A stretch of 38,754 nucleotides of DNA, taken from NCBI GenBank assembly GCA_027487675.1, contig JAIYDD010000205.1, positions 1 to 38,754 of the forward strand, read 5' to 3'. The notes under the pieces are model-generated. The model searched no databases. It was not told the origin of the DNA and was given only the letters and a program-made list of their open reading frames with translations. Positions within the stretch are counted from its first letter, which is position 1, and every line of letters starts with the position of its first letter. This DNA comes from Acetobacteraceae bacterium (lineage in GTDB: Bacteria > Pseudomonadota > Alphaproteobacteria > Acetobacterales > Acetobacteraceae). Shown piece after piece: positions 6,888-15,955 of the stretch. The position numbers and the translations under genes are program-made.

Positions 6888-8471
6888 TTCTGCCTGCTCC
6901 GCGGGCAGGATGGCGCGCAGTTCCGTGACGAGGTCGGCCAGCCCGTAGGGCTTGGGCAGCAGCCGCAGTCGCTCCGCGGCGAGGTCGCGGCCGAGCGCGG
7001 CCTCGGCATAGCCGGAGACGAGCAGGACGGGCAGGCCGGGATCGGCGGCGCGCAGCCGGGCGGCAAGTTCCAGCCCGTCCACCCCGGGCATGACGACATC
7101 CGAGACCAGGGCGAGCGGCCGGGGCGCGCCGCCGGCGAGCAGGTCCAGCGCTTCCTCGGCCGAGGCGGCGGGCAGCACATCGAATCCGGCGCGGCGCAGC
7201 GCGCGTTCGGCGAGCTTCAGCAGCGGCGCCTCGTCCTCCACCAGCAGGATGGGGCCGGGGCCGCGGCTGGCCGGCGGCGGCACGGGGGAAGGCGGCGTGG
7301 CGATGGCGGGCGCGGCGGCCGGGGCGGGCAGGCGGGGCGCCGGCAGCGGCGGGTCGGCCGGGCCGTCATGGCGGGGCAGCCAGATGCGGAAGACGGTGCC
7401 GCCGCCTTGCCGCGTGCCGGCGCCGATGAAGCCGCCGGACTGGCGGACGATGCCGTGCACGGTGGACAGGCCGAGCCCGGTGCCGCCCTGTTCGCGACGG
7501 GTGGTGAAGAAGGGCTCGAAGATCCGGTGCATCAGCTCGGGCGGGATGCCCTTGCCGGTGTCGGCGACCTCGAGCGTCACGTAGCGGCCGGGCGGCAGGG
7601 TTTCCTGGCCGAGCGGCTCCGGGCTCAGCACCACGGCGTGGCCGGTGGCGATGCGCAGTTCCCCGCCTTCGGGCATGGCGTCGCGGGCGTTCAGCGCCAG
7701 GTTCATCACCACCTGGTCGAGCTGGGTCGGGTCGATCCGCACGCGGCGGCCGGGTTCCTCGAGCTCCACCGCCAGGCGCACGCGGCTGCCGAGCAGGCGG
7801 CGCAGCAGCTCGGTGATCGAGCCGACGGCGCCGTTGAGTTCCAGCGCGCGCGGCCGCATCGCCTGCTGGCGGGCGAAGGCGAGCAGCTGGCGCACCAGGG
7901 CCGCCCCGCGGGAGGCGCTTTCCAGCACCTGGCGCAGTTCCAGATCCGCCTGGGCGGGGATGCCGGCGGCCATGGCGGCTTCGGTGCTGCCGCGGATGGC
8001 GGTGAGCAGGTTGTTGAAGTCATGCGCGATCCCGCCGGCCAGGGCGCCGATGGATTGCAGCCGCGCGGCGACTTCGTGGTTCGCCGTGTCCTGCGCCGCG
8101 GCGAGCGGCGTGACGCGCAGCAGCCCGCCGAGATCGGCGAGGTTCAGCGGCCGGCGTTCGAGCTGCACCATGGGCCGGCCGGCGCAGGCGAGCGGGGCTT
8201 CGACGCGCCGCCCGGCTTCGAGCGCGAGGGCGACGGCGTCGCGGTGTTCGGGGGCGACGAGGACGGTGACCGGCAGCTCGGGCCGCAGCGGCAGGGTGGG
8301 GCCGGCGAAGCGGGCGAGCTCGGGGTTCCACGCGACCAGCCGGTCGAGCGGGTCGAGCAAAGCGAGGCCCGGCGAGGCGGCTTCCAGCACCGCGCGCAGG
8401 GCGGGGTCGATGCCGGGGCGTGCGCCGCGGCCGCGCAGCCACGACTCGAGTCCCCAGCGCTGCTCGACCAC
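6879..8471 (-). CDS. CckA-like hybrid sensor histidine kinase, no membrane anchor
   Basis: With the GTG at 8469-8471 the protein has 530 residues. A PAS-like region covers about 20-130. The dimerisation/H-box GALAGGIAHDFNNLLTAI carries His150; the N box is NLALNARDAM, G1 DTGKGIP, F box FEPFFTTR and G2 GGTGLGLSTVHG. After a Pro/Ala linker (about 370-405) a receiver domain has the acidic pocket VEDE, Asp458 in SDVVMPG and Lys507. The kinase core is closest in pattern to CckA, the phosphorelay kinase acting on ChpT and CtrA, and its place next to recA fits. CckA normally has two membrane helices, and none is seen here. The start was chosen because AAGGGAGG lies five bases before the GTG; an ATG at 8543 adds 24 low-complexity residues and has no ribosome site. 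Confidence 0.8.
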   Translation of the reverse strand: MVEQRWGLESWLRGRGARPGIDPALRAVLEAASPGLALLDPLDRLVAWNPELARFAGPTLPLRPELPVTVLVAPEHRDAVALALEAGRRVEAPLACAGRPMVQLERRPLNLADLGGLLRVTPLAAAQDTANHEVAARLQSIGALAGGIAHDFNNLLTAIRGSTEAAMAAGIPAQADLELRQVLESASRGAALVRQLLAFARQQAMRPRALELNGAVGSITELLRRLLGSRVRLAVELEEPGRRVRIDPTQLDQVVMNLALNARDAMPEGGELRIATGHAVVLSPEPLGQETLPPGRYVTLEVADTGKGIPPELMHRIFEPFFTTRREQGGTGLGLSTVHGIVRQSGGFIGAGTRQGGGTVFRIWLPRHDGPADPPLPAPRLPAPAAAPAIATPPSPVPPPASRGPGPILLVEDEAPLLKLAERALRRAGFDVLPAASAEEALDLLAGGAPRPLALVSDVVMPGVDGLELAARLRAADPGLPVLLVSGYAEAALGRDLAAERLRLLPKPYGLADLVTELRAILPAEQAEVS

Positions 8472-8867
8472 CTCAACCTCCCTTCGTTCTGCCGGCGGCG
8501 CCGGGTGGGCGCGCGGCGAGGGCTTCTTGTCAGGGCCTGCCATCCGGGCCGCGGCGGGCGGCGGAGGCAGGCCGGAGTTCGACCGGGCGGATGTCCCGGC
8601 GCAGCTGTCACCGCCGGTCGGGCGGCGCGCGGGCAGGATGCGACGCGCGTGAGGCAAGTCCGACCGGACAGTCTTCAACCCTGGCGTGCCGCGTTGAGTG
8701 TGACGTCCGGGCCGCGGCGCGACAAGCAGTGCGACGGCGCGCCGCTGCCCGCGCCGCTGCCGAGGCCGGGCCCGGGCCACGCGCCCACGCCCTGCCCGGT
8801 GAAGGATGGCGCCGGTCAGATGAAGGAAGGGTGAACGGCCGGCCTGGATGCGGGCCGGCCGGGCGTC
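8472..8867. other. 396-bp gap without a gene
   Basis: Holds the possible N-terminal extension of the kinase (to 8543), its ribosome site, a GTCCG-AC-CGGAC palindrome near 8660 and the terminator-like hairpin at 8836-8861. No convincing gene is present on either strand. Confidence 0.6.
8836..8861 (-). terminator. Terminator-like hairpin at the end of the tad operon
   Basis: CGGCCGGCC and GGCCGGCCG pair over an eight-base loop, seven bases past the stop codon of the last operon gene. There is no T-tract. Confidence 0.5.
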
Positions 8868-9692
8868 TCAGCCGCCCTGCGGCGGCAGGCTGCGCAGCCA
8901 GGCCGCGAAGGCCTCGAAATCCTCGGGCATCGCGCCGCGCGCCTCGGCGACGCCGTCGGCGCGCAGCAGGCTTGCGACCTCGGCCCGGCGGCCGAGCGCG
9001 GCGAGCGCCAGGGCCAGGTTGTGCCGCGCACGGCGGGGTGCATCCGCGACATGGGCGGCATCGCCGAGGATCCGCACCGCTTCCTCCGGCCGGCCGGCCA
9101 TGACGAGGGACAGGCCGTAGTTGGAGCGCAGGGTCCAGTCCGACGGCGCCTGGCGCAGCGCGGCCTCGTGGTGCTGGCGCGCCGCGGCGTGGTCGCGGGC
9201 GATGTCGAAGGCGGTGGCCAGCGCACCGGCCGCGGCCGGGCTTTCGGGCGACAGGCGGCGCGCAATGGCATAGGCGTCGATCGCGGCCTGGCCCTGGCCG
9301 GCCAGCAGTTCCGCCCGGCCGAGCGCCATCTGCCGCGCCAGCGTCGGCCCGCCGGCGGCGATCGCGCGGCGCATGGCCTGCGCCGCCTCGGCCGGCGCGC
9401 CCTCGCGCTCCGCCGCGCCGGCGAGGCGTTCCTGGAGGAGGATGTTGCGCGGCTCCGCCGCGGCGGCGGCGCGCAGCGTCGCGAGGGTGGCCTGCGCCCC
9501 CTCCCCGCGCGCGGTGTCCACCGCCTCGGACAGGCGCAGCCTGGTTTCGAGCGAGGGCTGCCCCGGCGCCTCGGCCGGGGTCTGGCAGGCGCCGAGCAGC
9601 AGCAGCGCGGCCAGCGCGCCGAGCGGCAAGGCGGCGCGCCGCGGGCGGGGCATGGCGATGGGGGGGACGGCGGCCGGCGGGACAGGGATCAT
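8868..9692 (-). CDS. TPR lipoprotein, TadD-like
   Basis: A 274-residue protein with a lipoprotein signal: a basic PRPRRA stretch, a hydrophobic core and the lipobox LLGAC with Cys36. The mature part is a TPR superhelix (AAIDAYAIARRLSPESPAAA; HEAALRQAPSDWTLRSNYGL). In Tad systems TadD is a TPR lipoprotein in the outer membrane that helps secretin assembly, and its position as last gene of the operon agrees. The start ATG at 9690-9692 overlaps the TadG stop (ATGA), supporting the long n-region; a second ATG at 9651-9653 would give a more standard signal peptide. TadD is the best guess; a generic TPR lipoprotein is the alternative. Confidence 0.8.
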   Translation of the reverse strand: MIPVPPAAVPPIAMPRPRRAALPLGALAALLLLGACQTPAEAPGQPSLETRLRLSEAVDTARGEGAQATLATLRAAAAAEPRNILLQERLAGAAEREGAPAEAAQAMRRAIAAGGPTLARQMALGRAELLAGQGQAAIDAYAIARRLSPESPAAAGALATAFDIARDHAAARQHHEAALRQAPSDWTLRSNYGLSLVMAGRPEEAVRILGDAAHVADAPRRARHNLALALAALGRRAEVASLLRADGVAEARGAMPEDFEAFAAWLRSLPPQGG

Positions 9693-11524
9693 TGCACGAT
9701 GCGGAGGTTGGCCAGCTGCGTGCCGATCTGCTGGAAGGCCGGGCGCAGCTGGTCGGGGCGGGTGACGAGGAAGAAGTTCTGCGGCGAGGTGGCGCAGCGT
9801 TCGTAGAGCTGGCGCGTCGCGGTGTTCACGGCCGTGCCGGAGGTGTCGAGCACCACCGAATAGATGATGATGTCCTCGGTCGCGCCGGGCACGCCGCTGG
9901 CCGACTTCATCGCGGTGCAGAGCGCTTCCATCCGGTTGTTGATCTCGGTCGCGGCCTGGGCGATCGTCGTGACGCCCGCGCCGAGCCGGCGCTCCTGCAG
10001 CCGGCCGTACCCCGTGTAGTCGGTGTTGTTGAGGATCACCGGCGCGCCCGGGGCGGCGACGATGTTCGCCGCGTTCGTGCCGGCGGCCGCCGAGGACGGG
10101 CAGGCGATCGGCTGGTGCGGCATGGCCGGCCCGGGCGGCGGGAAGCCGGCACCGCTGCCCGGCGTGCTGGCCGTGCTGACGGAGGTCGAGGCGCAGGCGC
10201 CCGGATAGCCTGTCGCGCCGTCATGGAGGCTGTTCTGACCGTCCGTCATCATGACCAGGACCTTGCGTATGAACCGCGTGTTGTAGTCAAGCGGCAAGGA
10301 GGTGGACTGGCCGGACGGCGGCGGGCCGAGGTTCCAGGTGGACCGCCAGCGGGGGCTGAGCGCGGCCCATCCCATCTGCAGGCCGGCGCTGGCCGCCGTG
10401 CCGCTGCGGAAGGTCGGCCGCAGCGACTGGATGGTGTCCAGCACCGTGGTCTTGCTGGCGGTCAGCGGCAGCATGGGCGTCTGCGGGCAGCCGAGGTTCG
10501 GCCCGACATTGTTGTTGCCGCGCCAGTATTGCCAGTCCTCCGTGATCGCGTTGCCGCCCGTGGTGCTGGCGTTCCAGAGCTTGCGGTCCCAGTCGTTGTC
10601 TCCCGGCACGACGACCCCGTTCAGCCTGTAGAGGCCGAGCGTGCTGCGGAAGTAGAATGGCTGGAACGGCACTTCCGCCGGCGTGTAGTCGCGCTGGTCG
10701 CCATTGGCGGGCTGCCCGGCCAGGCCGACGCGTGATTCGACGCAGCCCCGCCAGGTCGTCGGCTGGTACATCGCGCCGAGGTTGGCCTGGGCTTCCGCCG
10801 TCAGCCACGAGGTGCGGGACGGGCCGACATTGACCGCCGTGGTGTAGGGCACCACGGAGACCCAGAGGCCCGTCACCGTGTCGCGGTCGCCGTAGAGGAT
10901 GTTGACGAGGTCGGCCGCCGCGACGCGCAGCAGGTCCATGTTGTTGTTCCGCGCCGTCACCGTCTGCCCGGGCGCGCGCGGCACGGGAGTGACGCCGCAA
11001 TCGGCCGTGGTGCGGTTGCTCGGCGTGGTGCAGTTGGTGTCCATCGAACCGGTCACGTCGAGCACCAGCGCGACTTCCATGCCGAGATCGGCGCGCCGCA
11101 CCACCGCGCTGCCGCGCACCGTCAGCTCGTCGATGCCGAGCACGCGGGAGAAGGTGGTGGGCAGCCGCGCGGTGGCGGAGACGCGCAGCGTGTTGGCGTC
11201 GACCACCGCCGGTTCGTCGAGCGTCGTCACCGCGTCGAGGTAGCCGATCGTCGGCTGCCCGGCGCCGGGCGGCGGCGACAGCGCCGGCAGGCCGAGCGGC
11301 CGGTAGTTGGTCCAGAACATCGACCGCACCTCGTTGTCGCGCTGGGCGGGCGGCAGGTTGATGTTGCGCGCGCCCGCCAGCGCGGCGGCGTCCAGCGCCG
11401 TCAGCAGGCGCGAGCGCAGCAGCCAGGCGCGCGTGCCGTCGGTGGCGATGCCGACCATGCCGACCATCGGGATGGCCATGAGCGCGGTGATGATGGCGAT
11501 GTTGCCGCGACGGTTCCACCTCAT
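9689..11524 (-). CDS. tadG: TadG-like pilus assembly protein with VWA domain
   Basis: A 611-residue protein. The N-terminus MRWNRRGNIAIITALMAIPM is a TadE/G-type pseudopilin-like membrane anchor (about residues 8-28) followed by a helix rich in Ala (TALDAAALAGAR). From about residue 150 a von Willebrand A domain carries the MIDAS motif DVTGS (156-160) and later MMTDGQN; many cysteines are spread through the outer part. TadG proteins sit in the inner membrane with a large periplasmic or surface part and contribute to Flp pilus assembly. The start ATG at 11522-11524 overlaps the stop of the preceding gene (ATGA); an open frame continues upstream but lies inside that gene. The assignment is secure at family level; the role of the VWA metal site is inferred. 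Confidence 0.9.
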   Translation of the reverse strand: MRWNRRGNIAIITALMAIPMVGMVGIATDGTRAWLLRSRLLTALDAAALAGARNINLPPAQRDNEVRSMFWTNYRPLGLPALSPPPGAGQPTIGYLDAVTTLDEPAVVDANTLRVSATARLPTTFSRVLGIDELTVRGSAVVRRADLGMEVALVLDVTGSMDTNCTTPSNRTTADCGVTPVPRAPGQTVTARNNNMDLLRVAAADLVNILYGDRDTVTGLWVSVVPYTTAVNVGPSRTSWLTAEAQANLGAMYQPTTWRGCVESRVGLAGQPANGDQRDYTPAEVPFQPFYFRSTLGLYRLNGVVVPGDNDWDRKLWNASTTGGNAITEDWQYWRGNNNVGPNLGCPQTPMLPLTASKTTVLDTIQSLRPTFRSGTAASAGLQMGWAALSPRWRSTWNLGPPPSGQSTSLPLDYNTRFIRKVLVMMTDGQNSLHDGATGYPGACASTSVSTASTPGSGAGFPPPGPAMPHQPIACPSSAAAGTNAANIVAAPGAPVILNNTDYTGYGRLQERRLGAGVTTIAQAATEINNRMEALCTAMKSASGVPGATEDIIIYSVVLDTSGTAVNTATRQLYERCATSPQNFFLVTRPDQLRPAFQQIGTQLANLRIVQ

Positions 11525-12114
11525 GCCGGACACCCCTGCGACAGCGTGGAGAGCTGGGCCTGGCGGGGACGCTGGATCGCGTAGGTCCGGATGGCCGGCG
11601 GCCCCTGCGGGCCGAACAGCACCCGGAAGACCGCGAAGGCCTGGCGCGTGTTGACGATCTCGACGACGATCACCGTCTGGCCGGCCGGCACCACGAAGCC
11701 GTTCGGCAGCGTGACGGAGCTGGTGCCGGCGATCAGCCGCGCGGTCTGCGTCGTGTCGCCGCGCGCGCAGGTCCACGAGACCTCGTTGCCGGAGCCGCGG
11801 TTGGTGACGACGCTGATGAAGGTGCGGGCGCGATCCGGCGGTGGCGGCGTGGTCGCCGTCGTCCAGGCGCGGATCGGCGCGGCGATGAGGTTGGCCGCGT
11901 CGAACAGGCCGCGGACATCCTCCTGCGTCGCCTGTTCCAGCCGCGCGGCGGCGCCGACCACCTCGGCCGCCGCGCGTTCCAGGCTGTGCACCGCGCGCAT
12001 GTAGGTCACCAGCTCGGCCACGCCGATGAACAGCATCATCAGGAAGGGCAGCAGGAGCGCGAACTCCACCGCCGCCGTGCCGCGCCGGGCGCGGCTATTC
12101 CGGGAAGGGCTCAT
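11521..12114 (-). CDS. TadE/TadF-type minor pseudopilin
   Basis: A 197-residue protein. The start MSPSRNSRARRGTAAVEFAL is a basic leader followed by G/TAAVEFALLLPF, the TadE-like cleavage and Glu+5 signature, and a hydrophobic helix to about residue 40. The rest is periplasmic with beta-rich segments (FVVPAGQTVIVVEIVNTRQA) and two cysteines. TadE and TadF are minor pseudopilins processed by the CpaA/TadV peptidase and needed for Flp pilus assembly. It begins inside the end of the previous gene (20-base overlap) and its stop overlaps the TadG start. By position it is the TadF counterpart, but sequence alone does not separate TadE from TadF. Confidence 0.88.
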   Translation of the reverse strand: MSPSRNSRARRGTAAVEFALLLPFLMMLFIGVAELVTYMRAVHSLERAAAEVVGAAARLEQATQEDVRGLFDAANLIAAPIRAWTTATTPPPPDRARTFISVVTNRGSGNEVSWTCARGDTTQTARLIAGTSSVTLPNGFVVPAGQTVIVVEIVNTRQAFAVFRVLFGPQGPPAIRTYAIQRPRQAQLSTLSQGCPA

Positions 12115-12661
12115 TGGTGGTCAGCAGGACGACGCAATGGAGGAGAAGCCCGGACGGCAGCAGGGAACGCCCGATCGGCGTCAGCCCGGCGGAGGTGTAG
12201 GAGACGTCGTAGCGCACCACCGCGCCCGCCCCGCCGGCCGAGCCCGTCACGGAGGTCGTTGGCGGGCGGCCGGCGCAGGGCGACAGGTTCGCGGCGCCGG
12301 CCTCGGCGAAGCTGCGATAGGGACGCACGGTCACCCCGAGCACGCCGCGCAGCGGCAGCCCGGAGGAGGAGACGACCCGCCGCAGGACTTCCTGCTCGCG
12401 GCTGCTGAGCACCGCGTCGGCCTCGACGAGGATGGGCGAGGCGACCGGCCCGCCGCCTGTGCTCATGCCCTGCCCGGTGATCGCCCAGCGGCTGGCTTCC
12501 CGCGCGCCATGGTCGAGCGCGGCACCCACCGCCATCTGCCACGCCATCTCCAGCAGCAGGAGGACGAGGGTGAAGAACGCCATGGCCGTGACGGCGAATT
12601 CCACCGCCATCGCGCCGCGGCGGTCGCCTGCCAGCCCGGCGCGGCGGAACGGCGCGCGCAT
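12095..12661 (-). CDS. tadE: TadE-type minor pseudopilin
   Basis: A 188-residue protein. After a basic leader (RRAGLAGDRRG) comes AMAVEFAVTAMAFFTLVLLL, the TadE pseudopilin motif with Glu five residues into the processed form, followed by a helix and HGAREASRWAITGQG. The C-terminal half is periplasmic (VVRYDVSYTSAGLTPIGRSL). Its job is as a minor pseudopilin of the Flp pilus. It starts two bases after the TadC stop and overlaps the next gene by 20 bases, so the three are translated together. Confidence 0.88.
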   Translation of the reverse strand: MRAPFRRAGLAGDRRGAMAVEFAVTAMAFFTLVLLLLEMAWQMAVGAALDHGAREASRWAITGQGMSTGGGPVASPILVEADAVLSSREQEVLRRVVSSSGLPLRGVLGVTVRPYRSFAEAGAANLSPCAGRPPTTSVTGSAGGAGAVVRYDVSYTSAGLTPIGRSLLPSGLLLHCVVLLTTNEPFPE

Positions 12662-12663
12662 GG

Positions 12664-13590
12664 CTACCAGGTCCGCATCAGCTTCAGCGCCGCCGGCCCT
12701 GCCACCACCATGAACAGCGTCGGCAGGATGCAGAGGATCATCGGCACGGTCAGCTTCACCGGCAGCTTCGCCGCCTGCTCCTCGAACTTCATCAGCTGCT
12801 CGTGCCGCATCTCGGCCGCCAGGGTGCGCAGCGCCTGGCTCAGCGGCGTGCCGAACTGCAGCGTCTGGATCAGCGTCATCGACAGCCGCCGCAGCTGGTC
12901 GATGCCGGTGCGCGCGGCCATGTTCTCGAGAGCGGCGCGGCGGTCGGAGAGGATGCGTAGCTCGCTCGCGCAGAGGTCGAACTCGGTCGCGACCTCGGGG
13001 TTGGCCGGCCGGATCTCGCGGCCCACGCGCTCCACCGCCGTCTCGAGCGAGAGGCCGGCTTCCGAGCAGATGATCATCAGGTCGAGCGCGTCCGGAAGGC
13101 CCTTCTGCACCTGCCGCAGGTAGCGCATGCGCAGCCGTTTCGCGATCATGTCGGGCCCGAGCAGGCCGAGCACCGCCGCGGCGCCCACGCCGTAGGCCAG
13201 CCAGGGCTGCTTCACGCCGGCGAAGCTGAGCGCGGCGAACATCAGCCCCGGCATCAGGACGAGCGCCAGCACCTTGCCGCCGACGAAGATCGCCAGCGCG
13301 CGGTCGCCGCGGAAGCCGGCGGCGAGCAGCGTCTGCTCCAGTTCCCGGAGCGTCTTCGCCGGCAGCAGCCCGCCGCGCGTCAGCAGGCCGCCGAAGGCCG
13401 CGAGCGCGCGCACCGGCAGGCCGAGCAGCGAACGCGGTGCCGACACCTGGTCCAGCCCCGCTTGGCGCTGCACCGCGACCAGCCGTTCCCCCACCAGCCG
13501 CTGGCGGCCATCGGCGCGCAGCAGCATGGAGCCGAGCAGCGCCAGCATCAGCGCCCCGCCGACGAGGCCGCCCATCATCGCGACGCTCAT
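12664..13590 (-). CDS. tadC: TadC, inner-membrane pilus platform protein
   Basis: A 308-residue type II secretion F-domain protein. It has an N-terminal membrane helix (about 5-24), a cytoplasmic part, two hydrophobic segments near 95-150 (ALAIFVGGKVLALVLMPGLM), the conserved T2SS-F stretch LPDALDLMIICSEAGLSLE and GTPLSQALRTLAAEMR, and a final pair of helices ending LPTLFMVVAGPAALKLM. TadC with TadB forms the inner-membrane platform driven by the TadA ATPase. The ATG at 13588-13590 overlaps the TadB stop (ATGA). Confidence 0.94.
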   Translation of the reverse strand: MSVAMMGGLVGGALMLALLGSMLLRADGRQRLVGERLVAVQRQAGLDQVSAPRSLLGLPVRALAAFGGLLTRGGLLPAKTLRELEQTLLAAGFRGDRALAIFVGGKVLALVLMPGLMFAALSFAGVKQPWLAYGVGAAAVLGLLGPDMIAKRLRMRYLRQVQKGLPDALDLMIICSEAGLSLETAVERVGREIRPANPEVATEFDLCASELRILSDRRAALENMAARTGIDQLRRLSMTLIQTLQFGTPLSQALRTLAAEMRHEQLMKFEEQAAKLPVKLTVPMILCILPTLFMVVAGPAALKLMRTW

Positions 13591-14543
13591 GACAGGGCCT
13601 TCTTGATCATGTGCTGCATGGTCATCCAGCCGACGCCCAGCTGCAGCATCGCCGCGCCCAGAATCCGCTGGCCGTCCTTGTCCTCGAACAGCAGGCGGGC
13701 GTGGTCCGGGGCGACGAGCATGAGCAGGCCGACGGTGAAGAAGGGCAGCGAGCCGAGGATGGCCGCGCTGGTCTTGGCCTCGCCGGCCAGCGCGATGCCG
13801 CGCTGCCGCAGCGCGATGCGCCTGCGGATCACGTCGGCGAGGTTGTCGAGCGCCTCGGACAGCGCGCCGCCGGTCTGCGCCTGCAGCGACAGCGCGGTGC
13901 TGAAGAAGCGGTATTCCGGCACGGCGTTGCGCCGCGCCGTCTCGGCCAGCGCCTGGTCGAGCGGGATGCCGATGGAGAGCCGGTCGGCGATGCGCTGGAA
14001 CTCCATCGCGGTCGGCTTCGGGCTGTCGCGCGCGATGACGCGCATCGATTCCGTCACCGGGATGCCGACGCGCACCATCCGCGTCAGCATGCCGAGCGCG
14101 TCCGGGAACTGGCGGAACAGCGCGGCGCGGCGGCGCGCCAGCATGGTGCGGAAGGCAAGCCGGCAGACCAGGACCCAGAACAGCGGCAGGGCGAGCATCG
14201 CCACCTCGCTGACCACCGAGGCGGCGAGCCCGGCGATGATCCGCGCGACGGGAATGGCGACCAGCAGCACGGCCCACCAGGGCACGCGGTATTCGTCGGT
14301 GCGGGTGGTGTCGAAGCCGAGCAGCAGGGCCAGCTGCCGCACCGGCAGGAACGTCCAGAGCGGGCGCCGCGGGGCGCGCGGGCGGGCGCTGAAGCGGGCC
14401 GGCAGGTGCGGGGCGACGACCGCCGAGATCCGCGCCTCGCGCTTCTCGCGCGCCGACAGGACGGACATGCCCCAGATCACCATGCCGGCCAGCAGCGCGA
14501 AGCCGCCGACCGAGACCATGAGCAGGGTGGGGACGCCGTTCAT
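13587..14543 (-). CDS. tadB: TadB, inner-membrane pilus platform protein
   Basis: A 318-residue T2SS-F domain protein. A hydrophobic N-terminus (about 6-30), a second membrane pair near 90-135 (WWAVLLVAIPVARIIAGLAA), the cytoplasmic motif FPDALGMLTRMVRVGIPVTE with YRFFSTALSLQAQTGGALSE, and a C-terminal helix (FFTVGLLMLVAP) follow the family plan. It partners TadC and CpaF/TadA. Start and stop overlap its neighbours by the ATGA pattern. Confidence 0.94.
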   Translation of the reverse strand: MNGVPTLLMVSVGGFALLAGMVIWGMSVLSAREKREARISAVVAPHLPARFSARPRAPRRPLWTFLPVRQLALLLGFDTTRTDEYRVPWWAVLLVAIPVARIIAGLAASVVSEVAMLALPLFWVLVCRLAFRTMLARRRAALFRQFPDALGMLTRMVRVGIPVTESMRVIARDSPKPTAMEFQRIADRLSIGIPLDQALAETARRNAVPEYRFFSTALSLQAQTGGALSEALDNLADVIRRRIALRQRGIALAGEAKTSAAILGSLPFFTVGLLMLVAPDHARLLFEDKDGQRILGAAMLQLGVGWMTMQHMIKKALS

Positions 14544-15955
14544 CGGTCGGCCTCCTCCAGCGCCGCGGCCCAGGCGCGTTCCAGGCCGAAATAGGCAAGC
14601 CGCGTCTGGAAGGAGGGGCGCATGCGGCTGGCGCGCCAGCGCACCTTCAGCTTGCCCTCGGTGTCCTCTCCCTCATGCTCCAGGGCGAAGACGTCGTTCA
14701 GCGTGAAGACGTCGCCTTCCATGCCGATGATGTCGGTCACCTGGATGACGCGGCGCGTGCCGTCGCGCTGGCGCTCGACCTGCACGATGATGTCGACGGC
14801 CGAGGCGATCTGCTGGCGCACGGCGCGCGTCGGCAGGCCGAAATTGCCCTGCGTCACCATGTTCTCGATGCGGGTCAGCGCATCGCGGGAGGTGTTGGCG
14901 TGCACCGTGCTCATGCTGCCGTCATGGCCGGTGTTCATCGCCTGGAGCATGTCGAAGGCCTCCGGCCCGCGGCACTCGCCGAGGATGATGCGGTCGGGGC
15001 GCATGCGCAGCGCGTTGCGCACCAGGTCGCGCTGGTTCACCTCGCCGCGGCCTTCGAGGCTGGGCGGGCGGGTTTCCAGGCGGACGACATGCGGCTGCTG
15101 GAGTTGCAGTTCCGCCGCGTCCTCGACCGTGATGATGCGCTCCGACGGGTCGATGGTGCGGCTCATGGCGTTGAGCAGCGTCGTCTTGCCCGAGCCGGTG
15201 CCGCCCGAGATGATGACGTTGAGCCGCGCGCGGCCGGCGATCTGCAGCACGCGCGCCATGTGGCTGGTCATCGAGCCGAAATTCACCAGCCTTTCGAAGT
15301 CGATCGTCTTGCGGGCGAATTTGCGGATCGACAGGCAGGGCCCGTCGAGGGCGAGCGGCGGGAAGACGATGTTGACGCGGCTGCCATCGGCCAGGCGGGC
15401 GTCCACCAGCGGCGAGGCCTCGTCGATGCGCCGCCCGACGGCGGCGGCGATGCGCTGGGCGATGTTGGCGACGTGCTGGTTGTCACGGAAGCGCACGTTG
15501 GACAGCACGGTGCGGCCGCGCTGCTCGACGAAGACGCGTTCCGGGCCGTTGACCATGATGTCGGTCACCGTCTCGTCGTCGAGCAGCGGCTCGAGCGGGC
15601 CGAGGCCGAGCATGTCGTCCACCAGCTCGAGCGCCAGCATGCGCTGTTCGCGGGCGTTGAGCTGGATGCGGGCCTCGGTGGCGATCTCGGCCAGCAGGCG
15701 CTCGACCTCGGCCGCCAGCTTGTCGGGCGGCATCTTGGAGACGACGGCGGGGTCGAGGCGGGCGAGGCAGAGCGCGCGCAGCTCGGCGAGGTTGGCGGCC
15801 GGCGGCGGCGCGGGCGCGCGCTGCGCGCGGGCGAGCGCTTCCTCCTGCACGAAATTCGGCGCTTCCGATTCGGGCAGCGGGCTGACCTGGCTCGGCCCGA
15901 TGGTCTGCAGTTCCGTCCGGCGGCGCCCGAAGGGCGGGGTCAGCGCGTTGCTCAT
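14540..15955 (-). CDS. cpaF: CpaF/TadA pilus assembly and secretion ATPase
   Basis: A 471-residue hexameric secretion ATPase. Walker A GGTGSGKT is at residues 251-258, the Asp box ITVEDAAEL at about 275-283, Walker B IILGECRG at 323-330 and the His box TGHDGSMSTVHAN at 342-354. The N-terminal domain (about 60-220) carries LVDDMLGLGPLEPLLDD and TDIMVNGP, typical of the CpaF branch. It powers pilus extension, and perhaps retraction, at the inner-membrane face. The ATG at 15953-15955 overlaps the CpaE stop (ATGA) and its product opens MSNALTPPFGRRRTELQTIG; the open frame further upstream lies inside cpaE. Confidence 0.97.
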   Translation of the reverse strand: MSNALTPPFGRRRTELQTIGPSQVSPLPESEAPNFVQEEALARAQRAPAPPPAANLAELRALCLARLDPAVVSKMPPDKLAAEVERLLAEIATEARIQLNAREQRMLALELVDDMLGLGPLEPLLDDETVTDIMVNGPERVFVEQRGRTVLSNVRFRDNQHVANIAQRIAAAVGRRIDEASPLVDARLADGSRVNIVFPPLALDGPCLSIRKFARKTIDFERLVNFGSMTSHMARVLQIAGRARLNVIISGGTGSGKTTLLNAMSRTIDPSERIITVEDAAELQLQQPHVVRLETRPPSLEGRGEVNQRDLVRNALRMRPDRIILGECRGPEAFDMLQAMNTGHDGSMSTVHANTSRDALTRIENMVTQGNFGLPTRAVRQQIASAVDIIVQVERQRDGTRRVIQVTDIIGMEGDVFTLNDVFALEHEGEDTEGKLKVRWRASRMRPSFQTRLAYFGLERAWAAALEEADR

